Shown: positions 40,754 to 50,913, counted from the stretch's first letter. The stretch: DNA of 64,000 nucleotides from QHXM01 sp963697975 (GCA_963697975.1 OY969111.1:1984001-2048000); one strand, 5' to 3'. Notes: generated from the letters alone by a model not told the origin. Numbers and translations: made by a program.

Positions 40754-41752
40754 CTATCCCTCAGTCCCCAGCCACTCGACGTACCAATTTTTCAACGGAA
40801 GAGGATCAGGCTCTGGCGGATTCAGAGCCTTCGCCACGTCGTCCAGCTTGAACTTGTTGAGGTCAATCAGGATTGCTGGAATGAGCAGCGAGAAATTAAA
40901 CCCAACCTCGGAGGCATCAACCACCTGCCCGAATCCGTCCAGCACCATCGTCACAGGTTTGTTGTTGATGATTAGTTGCACTTGCCGATCGCCAACGACA
41001 TGGGCGAAGTAGCGCGGCGTCGTGCGAAATCGGGCCGATTTCGTATCCACTTTCAAGGTAACCTTAATGCCGAATCCGCTCGTTTCCGCAGTCCATTTAT
41101 TGTCATTCCCCGTTCGGCCTGCCGACAGAAACGGCTGCATGGATGGCTTGGCATTGCGACGCTCAGCCGCGGAAAGCTTTTGGTTGAGTTTGCAGTTGAG
41201 CACTTCGGCGCGGGCCAGACGAATGCGCGCTCCGCTTTCCACGTCCTTGTTCATCGCGGCCAGCTTCGCCTGACGAGCTGCCGACAGAGCGCTCGGTCCG
41301 GGAGGATCGTTCGTCGAAACCAACTCCACCCAGCAGAACACAGGCTTTTCTCGCAGTCTCACAGCGCTGCGCGAAGCACAAATCCCATCACGCGTCTCTG
41401 TCTCTTTAAGCAGCAAATCGTCGGGATAAGAGACCGTCAAATCGTAATAGACCGGATTGCCCTGACCGTCATTCGCTACGGGGGGAACCTGTAGCACCTC
41501 CGGTTGCGTCAGGACGATTTCCCGCCCGCTGGAATCAATCGCATAGCCGGGTTGGATGGTTACTTCTCGATCATCCTTGTTTCCTGAGACGGCATAGCCG
41601 CTGGCGACTCCCGCCTGATGCAGACTTTGATTATGCAGCCAGCGCATTTCGCGATTGAACTGTTCCAAATCCTGAAGGTCAGAGGCAAACAGGCGCTGGC
41701 CATCGAAAAACTTGATGCGCTCGGTGAATCGAGCAGTTCCAATGATGGGCAT
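40754..41752 (-). CDS. eCIS-associated protein of the 'LEQDY/HN/PGY' family (member 3)
   Basis: 332 aa from ATG 41752 (AAAGGAG overlaps the preceding stop). The module is KFFDGQRLFASDLQDLEQFN...LHNQSLHQAGVASGYAV...VTIQPGYAIDSSGREIVLT. The C-terminal part has a beta-rich FGIKVTLKVDTKSARFRTTPRYFAHV block, also seen in member 4 as VQVEVDTSSEGFTRLPHYFAEA, so members 3 and 4 share two domains. Structural protein of the particle by context. Confidence 0.65.
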   Translation of the reverse strand: MPIIGTARFTERIKFFDGQRLFASDLQDLEQFNREMRWLHNQSLHQAGVASGYAVSGNKDDREVTIQPGYAIDSSGREIVLTQPEVLQVPPVANDGQGNPVYYDLTVSYPDDLLLKETETRDGICASRSAVRLREKPVFCWVELVSTNDPPGPSALSAARQAKLAAMNKDVESGARIRLARAEVLNCKLNQKLSAAERRNAKPSMQPFLSAGRTGNDNKWTAETSGFGIKVTLKVDTKSARFRTTPRYFAHVVGDRQVQLIINNKPVTMVLDGFGQVVDASEVGFNFSLLIPAILIDLNKFKLDDVAKALNPPEPDPLPLKNWYVEWLGTEG

Positions 41753-41759
41753 ACGATGG

Positions 41760-44435
41760 TTACTCCTTTGTGCATCCGCAATCCGGCGCATCTACACCAG
41801 CGCACGGTTTGGGCATCGGGTCCGAAACTCCGACTGCGAGCCAACTGACGAATAAATCCTGCTTCCGAATCAAGGCTAAGGCCGAGCCTCGAACGAACAG
41901 CACCGAAGCCGAAAGGTCTTCTGGCCGGAACTCAAAGGGGAGGGGTGTTCCTTCCGGCATCAGAATCACCAGATTCGTTGAGCCGAAAACCGGCCACGCG
42001 TAAGCAAACAGCGTCCGCGTTTCACCCTGGAGTCTGTCCAGACCGATCAGCAGCGCCGTGTCGCCGGTCACCAGCAGGTCCGGCGTTTTGGCTAAACGAA
42101 TCTGCAAGTGCGATGGAACGAGGCTCGCCAGTCCTATCGTGTCGTTATGCAATAATCCATCAAGCCGGGCCGAGAGCGTGATCTGAGTGGCGTTGACTCC
42201 GCTGATGTACGCGACTGACGAAATGCCGTGCCTCGGCTGAAACCAGCCTGTGATGTCGGCTAGAAAATCGCCCACGCGCAAACGCGCCTGCTCAACCGTC
42301 ACTTTGGGGTTGGCGGGAGTGGACGACCCCGCCGGAGTCACGTTGATGGCGCCTCGAATGGTAGCCACCGACAATTCATCGCCAACCGCCAGCTTAGGAA
42401 TCTCTCCGGCGAGTTGGACCACATTTCCCTTAACGCTCGCGACGATTGCCAGCGCGGTATGCGGAGCGAGCGCGGGCCTCGCTGTCACGACATCCGCCTT
42501 ACTCAGCAATGCGCCGTTGCTCACCACAATGCTTCCGTCGTCCTGAATATCCTTCACCGCAACCGTCGCAGGGAAGGCATACATCCCGATGACATCTCCT
42601 GCACTGAGGCTCTGAATCACTCCGTCCAGTTCCAGCTTATTATCGTTGGCCGGAATGTTTTTGATCGGAACAGGAACGCTCGCAGTCAGGAGACCATTGA
42701 TCTTTGCGACAAAGGCTGACGGAGAGAACACTTTCGAGTCGGCAACCGTGACGGTCGTGACTTTCGGTGACGATGGACTGACCGACTCTGCCAGCACGGT
42801 CGCGCGTACCCGAAAATCTGCGACGGCGATAGTGTCTCCGGTTTGTAGTCCCGGAATAGGGCCGCTCAAATCCAGTGTCTCTGCATTGATCTTGAAGCTC
42901 TTGACCCGAACGGGGGGAGAGAATGAACCATCGTTAAATCTTTTTGCCACAAGGTCGTTGGCGCGAAACTGTCTAATATTCTTAACCTTGATCTTCACTT
43001 CGCTTGGAAGGCTGGTAGCGGTTTCAACTATGCCGCCGGACTTCACGATGCGTAGTTCACTGCCTACCAGATCGTTGATCTTCGCGGAAAGCGTCAGCGT
43101 TTTATTAGCCAGATCTATCCCTTCCACTGTTGCCAGAGCGGAGGTCTCGACAGGGTTCTTCACCAGTATCACCACGTCTTTTGGCGAAAACTTGCTCGCG
43201 TCTGCGACCTTGACCTTCTTGTCTTCAACCTCGTCCACGATAGAACCTGACTCCACGACCCCGAGCGTATCTCCGGGAACCAAACCCATAATCGGCGGAG
43301 AGAGTTCCATCGTGTCGGTGTTATCAATGGAGATGATCCTGGCAGGATTGGTGGTCCCCAGAACAGCACCCAGCTTCAGCACAATATCGTTAGCTTCAAA
43401 ATTGCCCGGCTCATCAACCGTGACCTCGAAAGAGTCTGCGGCTGAGACCGTCAAGACCTCATCAACTCGCGGGGGATTCCCAAAAGCAACTTGCTTTTCC
43501 GGTGTAGTGAAATCCTCAAGTGGGAAATCGAGCGTGGCAGTCCCGCTGGCAAGCGTACTAATCACAGATGCCCGCTCGCCAATCGGTAAGAGCCGCGCCA
43601 CGAGGTCGTTCTTGAAAAGAAGGTCGCCTCTCTCCAGAATGACGTTGAAGTTCTCCAGTGTTGGCGTCGCTGACACCTGCACCTTCGGATCGGCCAACTC
43701 AAGCGACTCTCGCGTGATTCGTCGCAACATGAGCCGGAGGGTGAAGCCTCGTGCTGACTGATCGCTGATGCTTGCGAACCATGCCGGAACGAAGTCCTTC
43801 GTGGGCTTTCCGGCAATCGCTTCCGCGAAATAGTGTGGCAGCCGCGTGAAGCCTTCCGACGATGTATCGACCTCGACCTGAACCCCTATCTCATCGCCTT
43901 CAATCTTCCACGACTTCCAGGCCGTCTCGCCTGGAATCGTGGTTCCTGTAGCCAGTCGCGGGCGGGCCAGAGGACGGGCCACTACTGGTCGAAACGCCGG
44001 ATCAATCTCCGCAGCACCCGCTTTGAGTCTGGTGATAGCAACTCCGGTGTTTGCATTCACATCCTGCTCTGGCTTCCATGTCAGGGCAATGCCATCGACG
44101 CTCGTGGGATCATAGGATAGAACCAGCGCCATCAACTTATTCGCGACCGGCGGCGGCAGCGGAATCGTGCGCTCCTCCTCGACAATTAACGCACGCCCGG
44201 CGCAATCGTAGGCCATGCCGCAAGGCAGCTTGAGCGCCCCCTGATCGAGCCTTGCCTCCTGATCAATCGCAATGCCCAGTCCAATCGCGATGCCGTAGGC
44301 TTCGTGTACGGCGCGATTATGCAGACGCCGCAGTTCCTCATCCACGCGCAACTGCGTTTGCAGGTCTCCCGACGCCAGCAGTTGGCCTTGCCAGTAGCGG
44401 ACGCGTTCGAGTTCGGTTGTCGTCTGTGCTGCCAT
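41760..44435 (-). CDS. Large eCIS-associated repeat protein of the 'LEQDY/HN/PGY' family (member 4), fibre-like
   Basis: 891 aa. N-terminal module: RYWQGQLLASGDLQTQLRVD...LHNRAVHEAYGIAIGLGIAI...CAGRALIVE. A domain shared with member 3 (HYFAEAIAG) follows. Then about six tandem beta-units of 75-95 residues run from ~270 to ~790, each with a pattern like VxVxD...FxxxDxV...LxLSxxIxxLxxGDxIGV. No catalytic motif. Repeats of this sort fit an extended appendage such as a tail fibre or collar spoke (inference). Confidence 0.65.
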   Translation of the reverse strand: MAAQTTTELERVRYWQGQLLASGDLQTQLRVDEELRRLHNRAVHEAYGIAIGLGIAIDQEARLDQGALKLPCGMAYDCAGRALIVEEERTIPLPPPVANKLMALVLSYDPTSVDGIALTWKPEQDVNANTGVAITRLKAGAAEIDPAFRPVVARPLARPRLATGTTIPGETAWKSWKIEGDEIGVQVEVDTSSEGFTRLPHYFAEAIAGKPTKDFVPAWFASISDQSARGFTLRLMLRRITRESLELADPKVQVSATPTLENFNVILERGDLLFKNDLVARLLPIGERASVISTLASGTATLDFPLEDFTTPEKQVAFGNPPRVDEVLTVSAADSFEVTVDEPGNFEANDIVLKLGAVLGTTNPARIISIDNTDTMELSPPIMGLVPGDTLGVVESGSIVDEVEDKKVKVADASKFSPKDVVILVKNPVETSALATVEGIDLANKTLTLSAKINDLVGSELRIVKSGGIVETATSLPSEVKIKVKNIRQFRANDLVAKRFNDGSFSPPVRVKSFKINAETLDLSGPIPGLQTGDTIAVADFRVRATVLAESVSPSSPKVTTVTVADSKVFSPSAFVAKINGLLTASVPVPIKNIPANDNKLELDGVIQSLSAGDVIGMYAFPATVAVKDIQDDGSIVVSNGALLSKADVVTARPALAPHTALAIVASVKGNVVQLAGEIPKLAVGDELSVATIRGAINVTPAGSSTPANPKVTVEQARLRVGDFLADITGWFQPRHGISSVAYISGVNATQITLSARLDGLLHNDTIGLASLVPSHLQIRLAKTPDLLVTGDTALLIGLDRLQGETRTLFAYAWPVFGSTNLVILMPEGTPLPFEFRPEDLSASVLFVRGSALALIRKQDLFVSWLAVGVSDPMPKPCAGVDAPDCGCTKE

Positions 44436-44436
44436 A

Positions 44437-46707
44437 TCAGCTCACCTTAACCTGATGTGTGCCGGAGACCGTCAGCGCCAGCGGGCTGAGACACACGTTG
44501 CCGCATTGCGCACCGCAACCCGGCACCTCAAGCTCAATCGAGAGCACGTGATCCACACCCGGCACTGCCGCGATCACTTCCACAACTTCGGAAATGTAAA
44601 CGTCGCGGCCAAGCGGCCATCCCTTTCCCTCCGGCCCTCCTTGCAACGGGTCCAGAAATTTTTGCAGCGCTGCTGAGATTGCATCGCGCACGGCGATCTT
44701 GCTCTGTCCGGGAAACGCCCTCACTTCCGTCGTCACTCCGACTTCGAGGTATTCCGGCCCGATGACTTCAATGCGTGTTCCAATCACATGCCGCCGGTTC
44801 AGGTAAGCTGACACGGCGCCGAGCAGCCCGATTGAGGGAACAGGCCGTCCCAACGGAAGTTCCGGGACAATCACTAAAGTGATAAAGCCAGGGGCCGCAT
44901 AACACTGAAATCCCGGATGATGGTTCGCCAGCGCGGCGGCCCGCGCGATGCATGTGCCCGGCGTCTCCAACGCCAGGGCCTCGCAATCACCCAACGTGAC
45001 GGCCCGCGATTGCTTCTGTAGCGTCTGAATCGCCCTGCCTACCGCGTGCGCTAGCGTCTCTTCATCCGCACCGCCCGATGCCGGGTCCGGATTCGTGATT
45101 CGATCGAAGGCATCCGGCAAAGCCGCATTGTTTGGGCCTGAATCCAGCGCGGAGATGGTGTCGCCAGCCACGTTGCCGCGTGTTCCCGATGTCTCAAGAG
45201 CGATGGCGATGATGGCCGCCCCTGTTGGGGGAACACGCCCGTTCTGGCCATCGCCAAACTGGACAGAGGCTGCGCCTGCCTCCAGCACAAAGTCCAGTTC
45301 GGCTGGCCCGGAAGCGAGCAGGCTTTCCCGCTGCCGCCACTTCCGCAAATAACCCATTTCGAGTGTGTACAGTTCAAAGCCGTCTTCGCATAACTGCGGG
45401 CCGCGCAAACCGTAAGTCTGATTCGGAGCACCCGTTCCCAGCCCGACGCGCTGTGCCTCGACGACCAGCCTACCGGTTTGTGCATTCGTCGCGGACTGGT
45501 AAGTAAGCATCCTCACGAACAACGCATCGCTGGATTCCGACGTAAATTCGAGGCTGGAAATCTCGCCTGAAGCGTCAAAATCGAAATAGAGCCAGGCGAA
45601 GCCGCCCGGCAGTGGCGGTGTTCCTACTGCGGCCACTCCCTTGGCGACAGTCCATTCCTCGGAAACCGGCGCGCACTGTTCGACCTCTACCGCGTTTGCT
45701 AAGACCCGCGCCGCAACCGGAGCAACATCAAACGAACCGGAAGCGAAGCGCGCACGCACGTAGGCGAGCGGTTTTGCGCTGCCCCCGATGCGTGCCATTA
45801 CTGCCGCCTGAGGCAGAGGCAGTTCGACCGTGCCGGATAGCGTCAGCGAACGCGTATTGTCATTGGCCTCGATGGTCTGCCACACGCCCGGACGAGTCTG
45901 CACTTCCCAGACAATCCCTGCTGAATGATGCGGCGGCAGGTCAAGCGACGGCGGCGTTGGCATTGGCATTGGCTGCTGCCCACAATCTGCCAACGTCCGG
46001 CAGTTTGATTGGCTTCGAGAGTTAATCTCGTCAAGAAGCCGTTGCCGCTCCGCGTCTCCCGTTTTATCTCCGCTCAACTTGAAGTAGAGGCTCAACGTCG
46101 CGCCCCTGTGTAGCGCCGGGTCGAAGCCTAAATAGAGGCTGTCGCCGGTTTGCGGATTATTTCCAAATGGCGAGATCGGTTTGCCACGTTGCCAATCGCC
46201 GGTCACATCGCGAAACTTGCCACCGCTTTCCACTTGAACAGAGACCAGCGCCGAGGGCAGCACAGAGATGTCGCGGCGCAACCGGAATTTCACTGCGGAA
46301 GAATCCTGCCCTGTGGTCAGCATGGTGTTCGCCGGGAGGTCTACTGCCAGATGTTCGCCTACGCTCATTTCATATGAAAGGAAAGCATCCTGAAGCGCGG
46401 CCTCCGATTCATCCATTGCCAGTTCCTGTTTCTTCAACTTAAACACAACCACAGCGCGAGCCGCTGACGGCGGCAGAACTTGCATCCCGATCAACGCGAG
46501 GAACGCACGGAGGTGTGAGTCTGGAATACGATCAACGCGGTAGATGTCCGTCTCGGTAATCCACGCCAGCATTTCCATCAGCGTGATTCCGGGATCATGC
46601 GCGTTATGATCCGTCCAGGTGGGCGAATAAACGGGGATCAGCGCGCGGCCTTCATCCACGAGGTCGGCCCAGCGGCGATCATCCAGATTGGGCAATGGCA
46701 CGAACAT
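44437..46707 (-). CDS. Baseplate J-like protein 2 (Afp11/gpJ-type)
   Basis: 756 aa. N-terminal FVPLPNLDDRRWADLVDEGR...PTWTDHNAHDPGITLMEMLAW is the hallmark of putative eCIS baseplate assembly proteins. The gpJ core near the C-terminus is ALETPGTCIARAAAL...EYLEVGVTTEVRAFPGQ and FLDPLQGGPEGKGWPLGRDVYISEV. It forms part of the hexameric baseplate wedge with the 1163-aa protein. The gap to the next gene is only one base. Confidence 0.88.
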   Translation of the reverse strand: MFVPLPNLDDRRWADLVDEGRALIPVYSPTWTDHNAHDPGITLMEMLAWITETDIYRVDRIPDSHLRAFLALIGMQVLPPSAARAVVVFKLKKQELAMDESEAALQDAFLSYEMSVGEHLAVDLPANTMLTTGQDSSAVKFRLRRDISVLPSALVSVQVESGGKFRDVTGDWQRGKPISPFGNNPQTGDSLYLGFDPALHRGATLSLYFKLSGDKTGDAERQRLLDEINSRSQSNCRTLADCGQQPMPMPTPPSLDLPPHHSAGIVWEVQTRPGVWQTIEANDNTRSLTLSGTVELPLPQAAVMARIGGSAKPLAYVRARFASGSFDVAPVAARVLANAVEVEQCAPVSEEWTVAKGVAAVGTPPLPGGFAWLYFDFDASGEISSLEFTSESSDALFVRMLTYQSATNAQTGRLVVEAQRVGLGTGAPNQTYGLRGPQLCEDGFELYTLEMGYLRKWRQRESLLASGPAELDFVLEAGAASVQFGDGQNGRVPPTGAAIIAIALETSGTRGNVAGDTISALDSGPNNAALPDAFDRITNPDPASGGADEETLAHAVGRAIQTLQKQSRAVTLGDCEALALETPGTCIARAAALANHHPGFQCYAAPGFITLVIVPELPLGRPVPSIGLLGAVSAYLNRRHVIGTRIEVIGPEYLEVGVTTEVRAFPGQSKIAVRDAISAALQKFLDPLQGGPEGKGWPLGRDVYISEVVEVIAAVPGVDHVLSIELEVPGCGAQCGNVCLSPLALTVSGTHQVKVS

Positions 46708-46712
46708 AGCGA

Positions 46713-49700
46713 TTACCTTCGCGCGCCTTTCAGTTTCAGCCTGATCGTGCCCGCGACCACAATCTGGTCGCGCGGCACTTCAGCGAAATTTCCATGCACT
46801 TCATTGTTGACGAGCAACTGGATCAACTCCACATAGTCCAGTCCCTCGACCGACTCAAGCACAGTCGCCACATCCGACAAATAGACGCCGCGCCCGAAGT
46901 CCCAGCCGTCAGTGGATGTTCCACCGTGCAGCGGATGCAGGAACTTATTGAGAGCCTCGCGCGCGCGGGCCTCCACCAAACCGGCCTGCGAATCAAGCAC
47001 GGGGACGATGGTCGCCGAAACATCAACGGCGAAGTAGAGAGGGCCTGTGACATAGATGTGGCCGCTGGCCGCCAGACCCGCTGGCGCACGCTCCGCTACA
47101 TAACGCAACACTTCATCGCGCAGGCCGCGCGTCGGGTAGGGTCTGGGTTCCTGGCTTTCGGGAATGATGAAGATCGTCAACCATCCGGGAAGTGTCCGCC
47201 CCGATGGATTGCGATTCGCAATCACCTTGACCACCGAGATGGCGGAAGATGCCTCGCGCACCATCGCCTCGTAGTCTCCGACGGTCAACGCGCGCCCGCG
47301 ATGCCGGACCGAGGCAGGCGCTCGCAGGCGGAAGGCTTCCAGTGTCTCTCCATCGGCTCCGCCTTCAGCCGCGCGCGGGTTAAGCACAGCTTGTACGCCG
47401 GAGACTGCGCCGAGCAGTTGCTTGATAGTCATGGCAGCTACGTTTCCGGCAGACCCGCCGCCCGACTGAAACTTACGCACGTTGATTGCAGCATCCAGTG
47501 GAAGCGTCCGACCATTCACGCCGTCGCCGAAGAAGACCAGCCCGCGTGCCCTGTCAACCGCATAATGGCGGTCGGTCGCCGAAGAGAAGAACAGGTTCGG
47601 CTGTGAATACCAGCGCACCCAGACCTCGGCCACGCGCTTTTGCTTATCGCGGCGCAGCCGCAGGTCGCCCTCGACGATGTCGCCCGGCAGAGTCTCTTTG
47701 CCGAGTTGCGCTTCCAGTTTTCGGACCAACTCGTTGTCGCCTCTCGAAAGTTCCAATGCGATCAATCGCCACTCGACGTTTGCGCGCGCGCCGGAAAGCT
47801 CAAGCACTTCGAGCCTCTCTCCCGGAATGACGGGTATCTGCGTAATGCGGAAGACCTCGCTCGGCTGTCCGGTGGCTTTCCCGAGGTCAACGTCTGTGTA
47901 GGTCCGCTGTTGCAGTGCCCAGACAGCATTCGGATAGATTCCCGCCACCGTCACCTCCGAGGGTGGCCCATCCTCTTTCAGTCGCCCGCGCAGCCAGTAG
48001 AGCGCGGTGCCGAATCTCGCCAGCGCGGCGCTATCGTCGGCGGCGATGAAGGAAAGAATTCCGGGCGCGGTCAGTTGGGCTGTTTCGTCTCCGACGGCGA
48101 CGTGGCTCCACTGAAATCCGTCCCAGTATTCCCATTCAAATTGCGCCGCCGCCGCTCCTGTAGCTTTCTCAACGATGTCAAAGAAGATGCCGATGTTCGC
48201 CGTCGGAGGCTTCTGATCGAAACCCAGATAAAGCGCCGGTGTAATGTCTTCCACCCTTTGATAAATCTGGAAGGACGAACCCGGCCACATTGCCTCGTAG
48301 GTGTGATCTTCGTAGCGAAAATCATTGAACGTCAGAACCGTGTCAGGATGAAATGGACCGAACTGCCATGAGTAGCCGAGCACCGCTCCGGCGAGGACCG
48401 GCGGCTGAGTGACCAGCACAGTGAAATTGTTGTTTTCCGGGGGAGTCGTCCCCGTCTTGAACGTCATCTTCTGGAAAAACCCGTAGCCGCCGCTCACCAA
48501 TCGAGCGCGCATCCACAATTCAACTTCCTTGTTGACTTCGACCGGGACCAAATCTAAGGGAACGCGGAAGTCCAGAAGCTCCGTAGTCGTGAAGTCTGCC
48601 TTGACGGTCTGGGTATTGAATTTCAACAGGTCAGTCCATTCGCGGCCATTCCAGTATTCCCAGATTACCTGCGGCACTAAATCCGTTATGCTTGCCTCCT
48701 TCGCGCCGGTGCTGTCAGTAGTTTTCAACTTGTCGGAAGGCGCACTCGTTCGCGGCAGGTACATACGGAAGCGCGCGCCCGGCTTGGAAAAAATCTCTTT
48801 GTTGTTGAAGTAGAAGACTGTGCCCGGCTCAGGCTGCTGTCCAAACGGGTAGAAAGGTTTCGTCGTATCCAGTTGCGTCCCGTCGTTGAAGGCTTTAGTC
48901 AGAGTCAGCGCCGACAGCTTTAATGTCAGTTGAATCGATTCCGTGCTGGGCGACAGCTTGACTATCGCCGCCGCGCGGACATCAAAGAACGTCACCTCAA
49001 ACAGCAGCTCATTCTTTAATCCGAAGTCGTCCAGGCTAATCGAGAATGTGCCGTTCTCTGCGGTGCTGGTTGTGATCTGGCCGAAACTCTCTCTGTTCGG
49101 ATCGGAGACCACAACGCTGGCATTCCCCAACGGCTGGCCCGCTTCATTCACCACCAGCCCTTTCAGTCTCAACTGGCTGGCCGCGACGAACGCATTTGCT
49201 ATCAAGGGGGCGAACGCCACTGTCCCTGCAAGCTCTATTGACATGGACGTGGAAACAACCACACCGCCCTTCAATTGCGGTGTCGTGTCGAACAGGCGAC
49301 CGATTATCGGCTGGCTCACCAGACTGCTGATGCGGATGCTCTCCACCTCCGGCAGCGGCTTCGCCGGATCGGGCGGCAGGGATTGATTCAAACGTCCGCG
49401 AATCCAATAACCACTCACGCCGTTGACGCTCGTCTTGTCGCTCTTAGCGCAATCGGACACCAGCTTGACGACCCCGCTGGCCGTCAATCCGTTGGTGGCA
49501 TCGTTCGGGTCTTTGGTCTGAGGCTGGCAATCAGTGTCCAGGCCCGCAAATCCTCGCCAGACCTTTCCGTCCCAGTATTCCCAGACGATTTCCAGCGCCT
49601 CGACCGCCGGACGCAACAGTTGAAACTCCACGCTCAGGACGACGTTACCGCTGAGATTCAGCAAGACGGAATGGGACAGGTAAATCTGGTGCGGCGCTAT

Positions 49701-50204
49701 CGTCATCGCATCCGGCTCGAACAACTTGAGCGTCTTGCCCGCCAGAAAATCGGCGCTGTGATCTATGTACTCGTCACGCCCCGGCCACAGGCTGAAGACC
49801 TGAACCAGTTTGCCTGCCGTGACGCCAATATCGGATTCCGTCTCAAACACTATTTGCTGGTTAGAGCCGGGAGGAGGAGGAGCCGCCACCGCCGTGCCTG
49901 CCGGAGCCGCGCTGCTCGTCACATCGCTGGCCAATTGAAAGACGATGGGCGTGCGGGCTGCCCGCGCTGGCGACAACTTTTGTCCCAGCATGTCCAGAAA
50001 GGCCAGCTTGTTCTTCTCCGGCGATTGTCTCAGGCGATTGATGATGGCCTGCGCGTAGCGCGCAACAATCAACTGGAGCGCGTAGCCGGGGTCTCTCGGT
50101 CCGGGACTCCATTCCGGCACATAGCCGGGCCGCCGCGCCTCCAACTCCTGAAGGAGCGCGTCCTGATCGCGTTCATCGACCACCACCGAAGGTCTGACAA
50201 TCAT
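46713..50204 (-). CDS. Baseplate J-like protein 1 with inserted carboxypeptidase-regulatory-like domain
   Basis: 1163 aa, long for the family. N-terminal EWSPGPRDPGYALQLIVARYA is the wedge signature. Repeated VWEYWDGKVWRGF / IWEYWNGREWTDLL / EWEYWDGFQWSHV blocks occur in the middle. The gpJ core is YFAVDVSATIVPVLDSQAG and FLHPLHGGTSTDGWDFGRG near the C-terminus. Residues ~344-433 (LKGLVVNEAGQPLGNASVVV...ENGTFSISLDDF) form a CarboxypepD_reg-like beta-sandwich between the first and second EYW blocks. It overlaps the gp25 gene by four bases. Confidence 0.87.
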   Translation of the reverse strand: MIVRPSVVVDERDQDALLQELEARRPGYVPEWSPGPRDPGYALQLIVARYAQAIINRLRQSPEKNKLAFLDMLGQKLSPARAARTPIVFQLASDVTSSAAPAGTAVAAPPPPGSNQQIVFETESDIGVTAGKLVQVFSLWPGRDEYIDHSADFLAGKTLKLFEPDAMTIAPHQIYLSHSVLLNLSGNVVLSVEFQLLRPAVEALEIVWEYWDGKVWRGFAGLDTDCQPQTKDPNDATNGLTASGVVKLVSDCAKSDKTSVNGVSGYWIRGRLNQSLPPDPAKPLPEVESIRISSLVSQPIIGRLFDTTPQLKGGVVVSTSMSIELAGTVAFAPLIANAFVAASQLRLKGLVVNEAGQPLGNASVVVSDPNRESFGQITTSTAENGTFSISLDDFGLKNELLFEVTFFDVRAAAIVKLSPSTESIQLTLKLSALTLTKAFNDGTQLDTTKPFYPFGQQPEPGTVFYFNNKEIFSKPGARFRMYLPRTSAPSDKLKTTDSTGAKEASITDLVPQVIWEYWNGREWTDLLKFNTQTVKADFTTTELLDFRVPLDLVPVEVNKEVELWMRARLVSGGYGFFQKMTFKTGTTPPENNNFTVLVTQPPVLAGAVLGYSWQFGPFHPDTVLTFNDFRYEDHTYEAMWPGSSFQIYQRVEDITPALYLGFDQKPPTANIGIFFDIVEKATGAAAAQFEWEYWDGFQWSHVAVGDETAQLTAPGILSFIAADDSAALARFGTALYWLRGRLKEDGPPSEVTVAGIYPNAVWALQQRTYTDVDLGKATGQPSEVFRITQIPVIPGERLEVLELSGARANVEWRLIALELSRGDNELVRKLEAQLGKETLPGDIVEGDLRLRRDKQKRVAEVWVRWYSQPNLFFSSATDRHYAVDRARGLVFFGDGVNGRTLPLDAAINVRKFQSGGGSAGNVAAMTIKQLLGAVSGVQAVLNPRAAEGGADGETLEAFRLRAPASVRHRGRALTVGDYEAMVREASSAISVVKVIANRNPSGRTLPGWLTIFIIPESQEPRPYPTRGLRDEVLRYVAERAPAGLAASGHIYVTGPLYFAVDVSATIVPVLDSQAGLVEARAREALNKFLHPLHGGTSTDGWDFGRGVYLSDVATVLESVEGLDYVELIQLLVNNEVHGNFAEVPRDQIVVAGTIRLKLKGARR

Positions 50205-50614
50205 CGCGACGATCCCTCTCCCAGATAGAATGGATAAACCAGATTCCCGACACTGTTGGTAGCGCGCACACGATAAGTAATGTCGATCAGAACCGTGCCC
50301 AACAAGTTCGGAGACGGCGCAGCGGAGACGGCAATCACATCTATGCGCGGCTCCCAGTCGATCAACGAGTCATGAACGCGGGTCTGGAGCGCCGCCATCG
50401 TCGTCGGATTAATAGGCTCGAAGAGAAAGCTGTTGAGGCCAGCACCGAAGGTCGGGCGCATCATCCGCTCGCCATTGTTCGTCAGCAGGATAATGAGAAT
50501 CGCCTGACGGACATCTTCTTCATACTGGGCCATCTCCGCCTGACCGCCTGACGCAGCCAGCGGGAAGTTCCACCCGACTCCGAGAAAGCTCTTACTGGAC
50601 ACATTCAAGACCAT
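50201..50614 (-). CDS. gp25/GPW-family baseplate protein (Afp9-like)
   Basis: 137 aa. It has the gp25 core EEDVRQAILIILLTNNGERM followed by RPTFGAGLNSFLFEPIN and RVHDSLIDWEPRIDVIAV. In contractile tails gp25 clamps the inner baseplate to the first sheath ring. The Shine-Dalgarno lies in the stop region of the PAAR gene (six-base gap), and the stop overlaps the next gene. N-terminal GVGWNFPLAAS is the usual lead-in. Confidence 0.93.
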   Translation of the reverse strand: MVLNVSSKSFLGVGWNFPLAASGGQAEMAQYEEDVRQAILIILLTNNGERMMRPTFGAGLNSFLFEPINPTTMAALQTRVHDSLIDWEPRIDVIAVSAAPSPNLLGTVLIDITYRVRATNSVGNLVYPFYLGEGSSR

Positions 50615-50620
50615 CGCCCG

Positions 50621-50902
50621 TCAGCCTCCAATCTCCACCAGCGGCATCCCCATCACGATGGGTGCGCCGCAACCTGACATGTCTCCCATTCGCGCCGCCA
50701 TCCGTCCTCCGATCAAAACCGTAGCGCTGCCTTTAACTATCGGCGTAGGCGGATGCGGGCCTGCCAGCGGAGGCATCGAGCAAGCGTGGTTGTCGCCCAT
50801 CACAGCCGCTGGCATGCCGCCAATCAAGACGGTCGCAACGCCCGGCCCGACGATTACGCCCGGATGTCCCGTTGGGTCTCCTACACGCGCTGCAAACGGC
50901 AT
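50621..50902 (-). CDS. PAAR-repeat spike tip protein (Afp10-like)
   Basis: 93 aa from ATG 50902 (AAGGAGAGG upstream). PAAR repeats are visible: ARVGDPTGHPGVIVGPG, VLIGGMPAAVMGDNHACSM, and KGSATVLIGGRMAARMGDMS. His and Cys residues at the ends are likely zinc ligands at the tip. It caps the gp5/VgrG-like trimer. The longer frame upstream lacks an RBS. Confidence 0.93.
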   Translation of the reverse strand: MPFAARVGDPTGHPGVIVGPGVATVLIGGMPAAVMGDNHACSMPPLAGPHPPTPIVKGSATVLIGGRMAARMGDMSGCGAPIVMGMPLVEIGG

Positions 50903-50913
50903 TCGTCCTCTCC

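Noticed and set aside
49275..50228. Long + strand frame of 317 codons, Arg/Gln-rich
   Set aside because: Antisense shadow of the gpJ-like gene; composition is typical of a reversed GC-rich frame.
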